A program made the position numbers and the translations under genes. Of a stretch of DNA of 64,000 bases, positions 26,454-33,639 are shown piece after piece (position 1 is the first letter of the stretch; every line of letters starts with the position of its first letter). Under the pieces are notes generated by a model. That model saw only the letters and a list, made by a program, of their open reading frames with translations, made no database searches and was not told where the DNA came from. Origin of the DNA: Mycolicibacterium arabiense (GTDB lineage Bacteria > Actinomycetota > Actinomycetes > Mycobacteriales > Mycobacteriaceae). Where the stretch lies: the NCBI RefSeq assembly GCF_010731815.2, contig NZ_AP022593.1:3100001-3164000 (forward strand), read 5' to 3'.

Positions 26454-26651
26454 ATGCACGTAGACGTCGACTGGGATCGGTGCGAAGGCCACGCTCTGTG
26501 CGTCGAGCGTGCCCCGGAGATGTTCGATCTCGACGACGACGGAAACCTCACCTTCACCCACGAGGACGAACCCGTCCCGAGCCACCTGCACGAGCAGGCT
26601 TCGGCAGCGGCTACGGCGTGCCCCGTTGCCGCCCTGCGCATACGGGATTGA
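26454..26651 (+). CDS. P450-linked ferredoxin with CxxHxxC cluster motif
   Basis: A 65-residue acidic ferredoxin of the type that reduces bacterial P450s. The cluster motif is C10-x2-H13-x2-C16 with C56-Pro downstream; the central cysteine of a four-iron site is replaced by histidine, as in several mycobacterial P450 ferredoxins, which carry 3Fe-4S or His-ligated clusters. ATG 26454 has AGGAG eight bases upstream, inside the end of the P450 gene. Its partner is the P450 ending three bases earlier. No ferredoxin reductase gene lies in the operon. Confidence 0.9.
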   Translation: MHVDVDWDRCEGHALCVERAPEMFDLDDDGNLTFTHEDEPVPSHLHEQASAAATACPVAALRIRD

Positions 26652-26683
26652 CCACGAGTCCCCGACGACGTCTCGGGTCACCG

Positions 26684-26689
26684 TAATCT
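26684..26689 (+). promoter_or_regulatory. -10 box of leaderless acyltransferase mRNA
   Basis: TAATCT lies six bases before ATG 26696. The gene therefore seems to have its own promoter rather than depending on the ferredoxin operon. Confidence 0.5.
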
Positions 26690-26695
26690 GCCTAC

Positions 26696-27466
26696 ATGAG
26701 TGACGAGCCGGCGATCACGCCACCCGGTTGGCTGTCGGCGGCAGTGCAGACCTACCTCAGGGTGTACCACCGGCACGAGGTTCGCATCGACGCTCCGGTA
26801 CCCGATGGACCCGTGTTGTTCGTCTGCAATCACGGCTTCGGTGGGGTGATCGATCTGAACGTCGCGGCCTTCGTCGCAGCACGGCAGGCCGCGGGGGTCA
26901 CGCGGCCCGTGACCGCGATGGTGCATCAGATCGCGTGGACGCTCGGCGCCGGCTCACTGGTCGAACGACTCGGCGGCGCCCCTGGCAGCCGCGCAGCCGC
27001 CGACGAGGCTCTGGCGGCCGGCCACGACGTCCTCGTCTTCCCAGGAGGCGACGTGGACGCCGGCAAGTCGTGGCGCCACCGCAACAGGATTACGTTCCAC
27101 GGCTCGGGATTCGCTCGGTTGGCCCAGGACCACGGGGTTCCGATGGTGCCGGTCGTGACGGCAGGCGCCGGTGAGTCGCTTCTGGTCCTCAATGACGGCC
27201 AGTCAACCGCACGGGCGCTCCGGTTGCCGAAGTTGTTGCGAATCAAGTCACTTCCAGTCAGCGTCTCGATTCCCTGGGGCCTGAACCTCGGGGTGGTCGG
27301 CCTCGTGCCGTATCTGCCACTGCCCACGAAACTCGTCACCGCGGTCATGCCGGGGATGGTGTCGCAGGACCACGAATCCGACAAAGACCTCGCCGAGCGC
27401 GTCCGAGACGCCATGCAGACTCGCATCGACGCCCTGACCGCCGGTCGCACACCCGTCATCGGCTGA
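26696..27466 (+). CDS. PlsC-type lysophospholipid acyltransferase family protein
   Basis: A 256-residue acyltransferase-like protein. The active-site block is VCNHGFGGVIDLN near residues 42-54, the NHx..D motif with longer His-Asp spacing than PlsC's HX4D, as found in the DGAT-like branch; VFPGGDVDAGKSW is the second family block (Glu usually at this place is replaced by Gly-Asp). It would transfer an acyl chain from acyl-CoA to a glycerolipid or similar acceptor at the membrane. It is convergent with the SDR gene 18 bp away. Confidence 0.75.
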   Translation: MSDEPAITPPGWLSAAVQTYLRVYHRHEVRIDAPVPDGPVLFVCNHGFGGVIDLNVAAFVAARQAAGVTRPVTAMVHQIAWTLGAGSLVERLGGAPGSRAAADEALAAGHDVLVFPGGDVDAGKSWRHRNRITFHGSGFARLAQDHGVPMVPVVTAGAGESLLVLNDGQSTARALRLPKLLRIKSLPVSVSIPWGLNLGVVGLVPYLPLPTKLVTAVMPGMVSQDHESDKDLAERVRDAMQTRIDALTAGRTPVIG

Positions 27467-27484
27467 TCGAGCGCCCGGCCACGG

Positions 27485-28273
27485 TCAGGGCAGGATCGAG
27501 TCCACGTAGCCCCCGTCGACGCGCAGGGCGCCCCCGGTGGTGGCCGACGACAGCGGCGACGCCAGGTAGACCACCATGTTGGCGATCTCGTTCGGCTCGA
27601 TCAGCCTCTGTAGCAACGACTGTGGGCGATGCTTGCGCATGAACTCGCGCTGCGCGTCATCCCACGGCAGGTCCTTGTCGACCAGTTCGTAGACGAAGTC
27701 CTCGACACCCGCGGTGTGCGTCGGCCCCGCGATCACGGAGTTGACCGTCACGCCAGTACCCGCCGCGTCCTTGGCGAATCCGCGCGACACCGCAAGCAGC
27801 GCCGTCTTCGAGACGCCGTAGTGGATCATCTCCTCCGGGATGACGACCGCGGAGTCGCTGGCGATCTGGATGGCCCTGCCCCACCCGCGCTCGACCATTC
27901 CCGGCAGGTACGTGCGGATCAGCCGGACCGCGGCGAGGACGTTGACGTCGAAGAAGTTCCGCCACTGCTCGTCGGTGATCTCGCGGGCGGGCACGGCGCC
28001 GAAGATCCCGAGGTTGTTGACCAGGACGTCGACGTCGGGCAGTTCGCGCAGGAGGTGGTCGACGCCGTCGGCGGTGCTGACGTCGACCGCGACCCCGACG
28101 ACGTCGGCGCCCGTCTTGCGCAGTTCCGCGACCGCGGCGTCGACGCGGTCAGCCGAGCGGCCGTTGACCGCGACGCGGGCACCGCTAGCTGCCAGCCCCT
28201 CGGCGATGGCATACCCGATGCCCTGGGTCGAGCCGGTGACGAGTGCGGTCTTGCCTGAGAGGTCGATGTCCAC
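27485..28273 (-). CDS. Short-chain dehydrogenase/reductase (SDR)
   Basis: A 262-residue classical SDR oxidoreductase. The cofactor motif TGSTQGIG is at residues 14-21, the structural NNLG near 87-90, and the catalytic Ser with Y-x3-K (SDSAVVIPEEMIHYGVSK). NGRSADR after beta-2 suggests NADP(H) preference. The GTG start has AAGGGGA eight bases upstream. It follows fadD2 on the same strand after 65 bp and may be co-transcribed, which would suit an acyl-CoA or lipid substrate; this is inference. Confidence 0.87.
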   Translation of the reverse strand: MDIDLSGKTALVTGSTQGIGYAIAEGLAASGARVAVNGRSADRVDAAVAELRKTGADVVGVAVDVSTADGVDHLLRELPDVDVLVNNLGIFGAVPAREITDEQWRNFFDVNVLAAVRLIRTYLPGMVERGWGRAIQIASDSAVVIPEEMIHYGVSKTALLAVSRGFAKDAAGTGVTVNSVIAGPTHTAGVEDFVYELVDKDLPWDDAQREFMRKHRPQSLLQRLIEPNEIANMVVYLASPLSSATTGGALRVDGGYVDSILP

Positions 28274-28338
28274 CCGGTGATTCCCCTTGTCGCTTCGCTC
28301 CTGCCCGCCGAGTCGTTACTACCACCGCGTGACCCCGA

Positions 28339-30123
28339 CTATTCCGCGTTGGATCCCTTGGGGTCGGATCCCTTGTCGTCGGGCTGCACCGTCTCGTTGT
28401 CGATCTGGCCGGGCTGGCCGTCGACCTCGTGCTTGGCGAGTTCGCGCTTGAGGATCTTGCCGGTCGGGTTGCGCGGCAGCTCGTCGAGGAAGACGACCTC
28501 ACGGGGCACCTTGTACCGCGCCAGGTTCTCCTTGACGTAGGCCTTGACCGCGTCCTCGTCGATGCTGGCGCCGTCGGTCTTGACCACGAACGCCCGCAGA
28601 CGGTGGCCCCACTCCTTGTCCTCGACGCCGATCGCCGTGGCCTCGACGACCTCGGGGTGACCGCTGATCAGGTCCTCGACCTCGGCGGGGAACACGTTTT
28701 CGCCGCCGCAGACGATCATCTCGTCGTCGCGGCCGCTGACGTAGAGCAGCCCGTGCTCGTCGAAGTAGCCGACGTCGCCCGATGACATCAGTCCGTCGAT
28801 GATCTGCTTGTGCCCGCCCCCGGTGTAGCCCTCGAACGGAAAGGTGTTGCCAACGAAGATCCGGCCGACCTCGCCCTGGGGCACTTCCTGGCCATTCTCG
28901 TCGAAGAGCTTCACTCGCACGCCCTTGACCACGGGGCCGACGGTCGTGGGATTGATCTCGAGGTCCTGCGGCCGCGCGATCGTGGCGTAGGCGATCTCGG
29001 TCGACCCGTAGAGGTTGTAGACGACCGGGCCGAGCGTCTTCATCGCGCGGGTGGCCAGTTCACCGCCGAGCTGTGAGCCGGAGACGAACACGATGCGCAG
29101 GCTCGACAGGTCCGGCTTCTTCTCCATGCCGTCGAGGGTGTCCAGGATGCGGGACAGCATCACCGGCACCACGACCATGGCCGTCACCTTGCGCTTCTCG
29201 ATGTCGGCGAGCACGGTGTCGGGCTTGAACCGGCGGCGCAGCACCAGCGTGCACCCCAACATCGCCGCGATGGTGGCGTGCAGCAGGCCCAACGCGTGGA
29301 ACATCGGTGCGGGCAACGACGTCACCTCGCCTGCCTTGAACGGCACGTGCGAGAGCACCCCACCGATCGGCGCCAGTGACGGAGGAGTGCTGCGGTTGGC
29401 GCCCTTCGGGGTGCCGGTGGTGCCACTGGTCAGGATGATGATCTTCGCGTGCTTGTCGGCCTTCGGCGCCGGGCCTGCATCGGCGTTGCGCTCGATCAGG
29501 TCGGCGAGCGTGTCGTCGTTGCTCTCGTGGGGCTGTTCGCCGGATGGATCCGCGCTGTCGGACTTGTCCGGGTTGGTCGGCAGCGCGCGCAGCTTGCCCA
29601 GCTCGGGATCGGCCGCCGACACCGCCTTCGTGTACTCGTCGTCGTGGATGATCAGCTTGGCATCCTCGCGTTCGGACACCTCCTTGATCTGCGGGCCCGA
29701 GAACTCGCTGTTCAGCAGGATGATGCGGGCGCCGACGCGGGCTGCGCCGTAGAAGGCGATTGGGAACCACCGGTGGTTGCGGATCAGCAACGCCACGCCG
29801 TCACCGCTGCGCACGCCCTTCGCCAGGAGTCCATGGGCGACGGCATTGGCGGCGTCGTCGAGTTCGGCGAAGCTCAGATCGCCGTCGTCGTCGATGACGG
29901 CCTTGCGGTGCGGCCACCGGCGCGCGTTCAGCGCCGGGATCATCCCGAACTCGCCCCACCGCCGGATGTCCGCCAACATCGCCGCCATGGCTTGCGGCGG
30001 TTCGACTTTCAGCGCACCCGCCTCGAACATCTTGCGGGCGTAGTGCAGTTCGGCAGCGCCGCGCTCCACGTACCGCCCGGCGGACTCGCGCACCAACGTC
30101 GACAGGTCAGTGATGTTCACCAT
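28339..30123 (-). CDS. fadD2: Fatty-acyl-CoA synthetase FadD2
   Basis: A 594-residue acyl-CoA/acyl-AMP ligase of the ANL superfamily. Motifs in order: P-loop-like ILTSGTTGTPKGA near 230-242, YGSTEIAYATI near 370, the GRDDEMIVCGGENVFPAEVE hinge region, and PTGKILKREL with the catalytic lysine near the C-terminus. It activates a fatty acid with ATP and CoA. Position next to the polymerase gene and orientation facing fadE6 match Rv0270. The C-terminus has an extra charged tail (DDKGSDPKGSNAE). The start ATG 30123 is preceded by a leaderless -10. Confidence 0.92.
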   Translation of the reverse strand: MVNITDLSTLVRESAGRYVERGAAELHYARKMFEAGALKVEPPQAMAAMLADIRRWGEFGMIPALNARRWPHRKAVIDDDGDLSFAELDDAANAVAHGLLAKGVRSGDGVALLIRNHRWFPIAFYGAARVGARIILLNSEFSGPQIKEVSEREDAKLIIHDDEYTKAVSAADPELGKLRALPTNPDKSDSADPSGEQPHESNDDTLADLIERNADAGPAPKADKHAKIIILTSGTTGTPKGANRSTPPSLAPIGGVLSHVPFKAGEVTSLPAPMFHALGLLHATIAAMLGCTLVLRRRFKPDTVLADIEKRKVTAMVVVPVMLSRILDTLDGMEKKPDLSSLRIVFVSGSQLGGELATRAMKTLGPVVYNLYGSTEIAYATIARPQDLEINPTTVGPVVKGVRVKLFDENGQEVPQGEVGRIFVGNTFPFEGYTGGGHKQIIDGLMSSGDVGYFDEHGLLYVSGRDDEMIVCGGENVFPAEVEDLISGHPEVVEATAIGVEDKEWGHRLRAFVVKTDGASIDEDAVKAYVKENLARYKVPREVVFLDELPRNPTGKILKRELAKHEVDGQPGQIDNETVQPDDKGSDPKGSNAE

Positions 30124-30129
30124 GCCGCA

Positions 30130-30135
30130 AGCCTA
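30130..30135 (-). promoter_or_regulatory. -10 box of leaderless fadD2 mRNA
   Basis: TAGGCT on the minus strand lies six bases before ATG 30123. Confidence 0.5.
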
Positions 30136-30192
30136 TGTGACGCGCGTCGCGCCGAGGCCGGATCCGTGACCCATTCCTGGCCGTTGCGCGCC

Positions 30193-30198
30193 TACCAT
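30193..30198 (+). promoter_or_regulatory. -10 box of leaderless polD2-like mRNA
   Basis: TACCAT lies six bases before ATG 30205. It faces away from the fadD2 -10 across 57 bp, so the two divergent promoters overlap. Confidence 0.5.
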
Positions 30199-30204
30199 GG
30201 CGAC

Positions 30205-31452
30205 ATGGCGAACGCGCTGTCCCTGGAGGTCGGTGGGCGCACGCTGAAGATCACCAATCCGGACAAGGTGGTCTTCCCCGGCCAGGACGGCGACGCCGGC
30301 GTCACCAAGCTCGACCTGATCCAGTACTACCTGTCGGTGGCCGACGGGGCGCTACGCGGGGTCGCGGGCCGACCGATGATCCTGAAGCGCTTCGTCAAGG
30401 GCATCACCGAGGAGGCGGTGTTCCAGAAGCGCGCGCCCGAGAACCGGCCGGACTGGATCGACGTCGCGGAGTTGAAGTACGCCTCGGGCACGTCGGCCAA
30501 GGAGGCCGTGCTGCGCGAGACGGCCGGCCTGGTGTGGGCGGTCAACCTCGGCTGCGTCGACCTCAACCCGCACCCCGTGCAGGCCGAAGACCTCGAGCAT
30601 CCCGACGAGCTGCGCGTGGACCTCGATCCGATGCCGGGGGTCGAGTGGCCCCAGATCGTCGACGTCGCCCTGGTCGTCCGCGACGTGCTCGCCGACTTCG
30701 GCCTCACCGCCTGGCCCAAGACGTCAGGGTCCAAGGGCTTCCACGTATACGCGCGGATCGCGCCGCACTGGCCCTACAAGCAGGTGCGCCTTGCGGCGGA
30801 GACCATCGCCCGCGAGGTGGAACTGCGCGCGCCGGACCTCGCCACCAGCCGATGGTGGAAGGAGGAGCGCGAGGGCGTGTTCGTCGACTTCAACCAGAAC
30901 GCCAAGGACCGGACGGTCGCATCGGCCTACTCGGTGCGTTCGCGACCCGATGCCAGGGTGTCCACCCCGCTGCGGTGGGACGAGGTGCCCACCTGCAGAC
31001 CCGAGGAGTTCACCGTTCGGTCGGTGCCTGCCCGCTACGCCGATCTCGGCGACCCGTGGGAGGGCATGGACGACGCGCCCGGCGGCCTCGACCAACTCCT
31101 CGAGCGCGCGCAGGAACTCGGCCCGGCCGAGAAGGCACCGCGCGGCGCACGGCGCGCGAACGGCGCCGGCGGTCGCACCTCGCCCATGCCGCTGATCGAG
31201 ATCGCCCGGACCAAGACCAAGGACGAGGCGATGGCCGCCCTCGACACCTGGAAGGGCAAATACCCCGCGGCCGCGGATCGGCTGAAACCGGTCGACGTGC
31301 TCGTCGACGGCATGCGGGGGCCCAGTTCGATCTGGTACCGCATCAGGATCAACCTCCAGCACGTACCCAAGGACGAGCGCCCGCCGCAGGAGGCGCTGCT
31401 GGCCGACTACTCGCCGTGGGAGAACTACACCGGACCGCAGGGACGGCCCTGA
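30205..31452 (+). CDS. polD2: LigD-type DNA polymerase/primase domain protein (PolD2-like)
   Basis: A 415-residue stand-alone homologue of the polymerase domain of DNA ligase D, an archaeo-eukaryotic primase-type enzyme used in end joining and gap filling. The catalytic Asp pair is in ELRVDLDPMP near residues 135-144, followed by SGSKGFHVYARI. The M. tuberculosis counterpart at this place is Rv0269c, and the M. smegmatis one is PolD2. A lysine-rich tail after residue 330 extends the domain. A leaderless -10 fixes ATG 30205. Confidence 0.88.
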   Translation: MANALSLEVGGRTLKITNPDKVVFPGQDGDAGVTKLDLIQYYLSVADGALRGVAGRPMILKRFVKGITEEAVFQKRAPENRPDWIDVAELKYASGTSAKEAVLRETAGLVWAVNLGCVDLNPHPVQAEDLEHPDELRVDLDPMPGVEWPQIVDVALVVRDVLADFGLTAWPKTSGSKGFHVYARIAPHWPYKQVRLAAETIAREVELRAPDLATSRWWKEEREGVFVDFNQNAKDRTVASAYSVRSRPDARVSTPLRWDEVPTCRPEEFTVRSVPARYADLGDPWEGMDDAPGGLDQLLERAQELGPAEKAPRGARRANGAGGRTSPMPLIEIARTKTKDEAMAALDTWKGKYPAAADRLKPVDVLVDGMRGPSSIWYRIRINLQHVPKDERPPQEALLADYSPWENYTGPQGRP

Positions 31453-31506
31453 TCCGGGCGGCGCGGGAGTTCTTAGCAACTGTTTAGTGCTGACTCCCCA
31501 GTACCT

Positions 31507-31528
31507 TAACTTCGGCCCATAACTTCGG
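31507..31528 (+). repeat. Direct repeat TAACTTCGG x2 upstream of STAS gene
   Basis: TAACTTCGG occurs at 31507-31515 and 31520-31528, a 13-bp period. Each copy contains a TAACTT hexamer that could be a -10 element. Outer GTACC and GGTAC bases (31501-31505, 31527-31531) add inverted symmetry. Confidence 0.5.
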
Positions 31529-31534
31529 TACTAC

Positions 31535-31552
31535 GTCGAAGACCTCTTCGAC
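31535..31552 (+). promoter_or_regulatory. Perfect palindrome in STAS leader
   Basis: GTCGAAGA-CC-TCTTCGAC, two 8-bp arms with a two-base centre, lies 23 bp before the STAS start codon. It may be a protein site or an mRNA hairpin just upstream of the ribosome binding site AAGGGAG. Confidence 0.5.
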
Positions 31553-31575
31553 CAAGCATCGAAGGGAGACTGGTC

Positions 31576-32031
31576 ATGGGCATCACCACCCACGTTCCGG
31601 CTTCGAAATCCCCGTTCCGGTACGGCAACCCGACGATCGACTGCAAGGGCGCAGAAGTTCACACGCTCTGCAGGCAGATGGCCTCGGTCATGTCCATCAC
31701 CGGTGCCGTCGATGCGACCAATGTCGCCTGCCTCGTCGACCGTGCTCTGCACTGCGTCATCCCGGAGAAGGCGTTCATCCTCGACCTCAGTGGCGTGGAG
31801 TCGTTCGCCAAGGCGGGCGTCGAACTGCTCGACGCGATCGACCAGGCCTGCTACGACGCAGGCGTGGAGTGGTCACTGGTAGCCGACGAGGAACTGGCCC
31901 GCGTCCTGCGCTCGCATGCCCAGGATCCGCAGCTGCCCATCACCCGCTCGGTTCCCGAAGCGCTGCACCACTTCTCGGACGTCGCCGACGAGCGTCGGCG
32001 CCTCCTGCCCATCCTCACCAAGTCCGCTTAG
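31576..32031 (+). CDS. STAS-domain protein (anti-sigma factor antagonist-like)
   Basis: A 151-residue protein whose centre reads as a STAS domain: ASVMSITGAVDATN, then AFILDLSGVESFAKAGVELLDAI, where anti-anti-sigma factors have the phosphorylatable serine (here the S in GVESFAKAG). Such proteins bind anti-sigma kinases and release sigma factors, though many mycobacterial STAS proteins have no assigned partner. No anti-sigma gene is adjacent. AAGGGAG precedes ATG 31576, and the leader holds a direct repeat and a palindrome, suggesting tight control. A 27-residue ORF follows after 18 bp. Confidence 0.75.
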   Translation: MGITTHVPASKSPFRYGNPTIDCKGAEVHTLCRQMASVMSITGAVDATNVACLVDRALHCVIPEKAFILDLSGVESFAKAGVELLDAIDQACYDAGVEWSLVADEELARVLRSHAQDPQLPITRSVPEALHHFSDVADERRRLLPILTKSA

Positions 32032-32049
32032 TCGAGAAGGATAGAAACC

Positions 32050-32133
32050 ATGTTGCTCGACGTTCGTTGGTTGGCCCATCTGCTGCGCGGTCGGCGCAGG
32101 CATCACGCAGCCGTAGGCCACGCACACCCGTAG
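32050..32133 (+). CDS. Small basic protein, 27 residues
   Basis: A short ORF, MLLDVRWLAHLLRGRRRHHA and seven more residues, begins 19 bp after the STAS stop. AGAAGGA eight bases before its ATG is a better ribosome binding site than many longer genes here have. The product is an amphipathic, arginine- and histidine-rich helix, suited to membrane or nucleic acid binding. Its stop abuts the convergent stop of the NAD(P)-binding gene. Translation is inferred from the ribosome site and coupling only. Confidence 0.5.
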   Translation: MLLDVRWLAHLLRGRRRHHAAVGHAHP

Positions 32134-32802
32134 TTAGTTCACCAGCGACGCGACGGCGATCGCGATGGGGGTTTCCCCGCCGATCACCTCGAACGTGACA
32201 CCCGCGGTCCCGTCGTCGTCGACCACCGCCGCCAACACGGCAGCCACGTCGCTGCGGGACACGCTGCCGCGACCCGTCTTCTCGGCCACCGTCACCTGAC
32301 CCGTTGCCGGCTCGTCGGTCAACATTCCGGGCCGGACGATGGTCGTGGCCAGTTCGCGACGACCCAGGACGTCACGGTCGGCTGCGGCCTTGGCCCGTAG
32401 GTAGGCCGAGAACACCGCGTCGTCGCCGTCACCCTCTGGCGCCTCGTCGGCCCCCATCGCAGACACCATCACGTAGCGGCGCACGCCCGCAGCGATCGCC
32501 GCGTCGGCCAGCAGCACGGCTGCGGCCCGATCCACGGTGTCCTTCCGCTCGACGCCGCTACCGGGGCCCGCGCCGGCGGCGAACACGACGGCGTCGGCAC
32601 CGCGTAGGTGCTCGGCGACCTCGTCGACCCCCGCGTTCTCGAGGTCCACCACGAGTGCGCGCGCACCGTTGGCCTCGAGGTCGGACGCCTGCTCGGGGTT
32701 GCGGATCAATCCCGCGACCGAGTCGCCCCGGTCGCTCAGCAGCCGCTCGAGGTGCAGGGCGATCTTGCCGTGCCCGCCGGCGATGACCACGTGTTTGTTC
32801 AC
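32134..32802 (-). CDS. NAD(P)-binding atypical SDR (NmrA/YwnB-like)
   Basis: A 222-residue atypical short-chain dehydrogenase. The N-terminal VVIAGGHGKIALHL has the GxxGxxA Rossmann signature, then VDLENAG, ADAVVFAAGAGPGSG and RYVMVSAMGADEAP, as in sugar-epimerase-like or NmrA-like NAD(P)H-sensing proteins. The active-site Tyr-Lys pair is weak (SAYLRAKAAAD), so it may be a reductase or a sensor. The open frame continues to 32946, but GTG 32802 has TACTGT seven bases upstream and matches family starts. Confidence 0.8.
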   Translation of the reverse strand: MNKHVVIAGGHGKIALHLERLLSDRGDSVAGLIRNPEQASDLEANGARALVVDLENAGVDEVAEHLRGADAVVFAAGAGPGSGVERKDTVDRAAAVLLADAAIAAGVRRYVMVSAMGADEAPEGDGDDAVFSAYLRAKAAADRDVLGRRELATTIVRPGMLTDEPATGQVTVAEKTGRGSVSRSDVAAVLAAVVDDDGTAGVTFEVIGGETPIAIAVASLVN

Positions 32803-32809
32803 CCGTCCC

Positions 32810-32815
32810 ACAGTA
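32810..32815 (-). promoter_or_regulatory. -10 box of leaderless NAD(P)-binding gene
   Basis: TACTGT on the minus strand lies seven bases before GTG 32802. Confidence 0.5.
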
Positions 32816-32825
32816 GGCCCGGTCA

Positions 32826-33011
32826 TCAGGTGGCCGATGAGCCAGTGGGCCCGTGGGGCGAGAAGACACCCGTGTTCGACACGGAGTCCGTGATCAGCAG
32901 CGCCGTGAAGCCGACCGCGAGGGCCACCAGGCACACCACGACGCACATCAGTGCCGTTCCCAAGAACTCGCCGAAGTCCCTCTTGGTCATGGTCATGGGG
33001 ATCGTCATCAT
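32826..33011 (-). CDS. Small membrane protein (61 aa)
   Basis: A 61-residue ORF with one strong transmembrane helix (FLGTALMCVVVCLVALAVGFTALLITD, about 17-42) preceded by a charged TKRDFGE segment. Four in-frame ATG codons lie in the first nine residues (33011 to 32990) and no clear ribosome binding site picks one. The hydrophobic pattern and its fit in the gap between two minus-strand genes suggest it is real. Function unknown. Confidence 0.5.
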   Translation of the reverse strand: MMTIPMTMTKRDFGEFLGTALMCVVVCLVALAVGFTALLITDSVSNTGVFSPHGPTGSSAT

Positions 33012-33058
33012 GATCAGTGCAACCGCGAGATGCCCCGTTTAATGCCGGCTTCGGGTCA

Positions 33059-33490
33059 TCACGATGCGAAGACCTGGGAGTCGTCCGCGAATGCCTTGAA
33101 CTCCAGGGCGTTGCCCGCAGGATCCAGCAGGAACATGGTCCACTGCTCGCCCGCCTGACCTTCGAAGCGGACGTACGGCTCGATCACGAACTCGACGTCG
33201 GCGATGCGCAGCCGCTCGGCGAGGTCGTGGAAGTCCGCGACGCCGAGGATCAGTCCGAAGTGCGGCACCGGAACGTCGTGGCCGTCGACGGGATTGCGGA
33301 TCGGCCGCACCCGGCCCGGCGCCAGGTGCGTGACGAACTGATGACCCAACAGGTTCCAGTCCACCCACGACTCCGAGCTGCGTCCCTGCTCGAGACCGAG
33401 CACCTCGCCGTAGAAGCGACGTGCGGCAGCCAGGTCGTCGACCGGCATGGCCAAGTGGAACCTCGGGATCGGTGATTCGAAAACGGTCAT
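33059..33490 (-). CDS. VOC-family protein (glyoxalase/bleomycin resistance-like)
   Basis: A 143-residue VOC protein. Metal-ligand positions are visible: His in [10 protein letters not shown], His in PHFGLILGV and Glu in GNALEFKAF, with a central glycine-rich DPAGNALEF typical of the family. ATG 33490 is preferred to ATG 33499, which touches the GGAGG ribosome site. Substrate unknown. It diverges from the desA3 reductase operon. Confidence 0.83.
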   Translation of the reverse strand: MTVFESPIPRFHLAMPVDDLAAARRFYGEVLGLEQGRSSESWVDWNLLGHQFVTHLAPGRVRPIRNPVDGHDVPVPHFGLILGVADFHDLAERLRIADVEFVIEPYVRFEGQAGEQWTMFLLDPAGNALEFKAFADDSQVFAS

Positions 33491-33536
33491 GTCAGCCATC
33501 CTCCGCTTTCAGGAAACGCGCAGCTAGCACCCCTAA

Positions 33537-33555
33537 AACATTGCCCTCGAATGTT
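33537..33555. promoter_or_regulatory. Operator-like inverted repeat upstream of reductase-desA3 operon
   Basis: AACATT-N7-AATGTT is a perfect inverted repeat in the divergent region between the VOC gene and the reductase gene, 85 bp before the latter. It looks like a TetR-type site. The regulator is not identifiable here. Confidence 0.4.
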
Positions 33556-33639
33556 CTGCGGATACAGGTGTCGCGCCGCGACGGAACGGGCACTGTGGTG
33601 TGAGGTACCGCACACGCGCGGTCGGAGAGGCAGCGACGC

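Noticed and set aside
11159..28338. Genomic island with integrase, transposon or tRNA attachment site
   Set aside because: No integrase, transposase, tRNA or flanking direct repeat was seen; only the synteny break supports gain or loss.
29449..31452. Polymerase gene extended upstream to 29449
   Set aside because: The extra residues are antisense to fadD2 and match nothing; ATG 30205 with a -10 six bases upstream fits the family start.
31482..31503. SigF promoter (GTTT...GTA) before the STAS gene
   Set aside because: The spacing is 13 bases and the -10 is poor, unlike the usual 15-17 with GGGTA.
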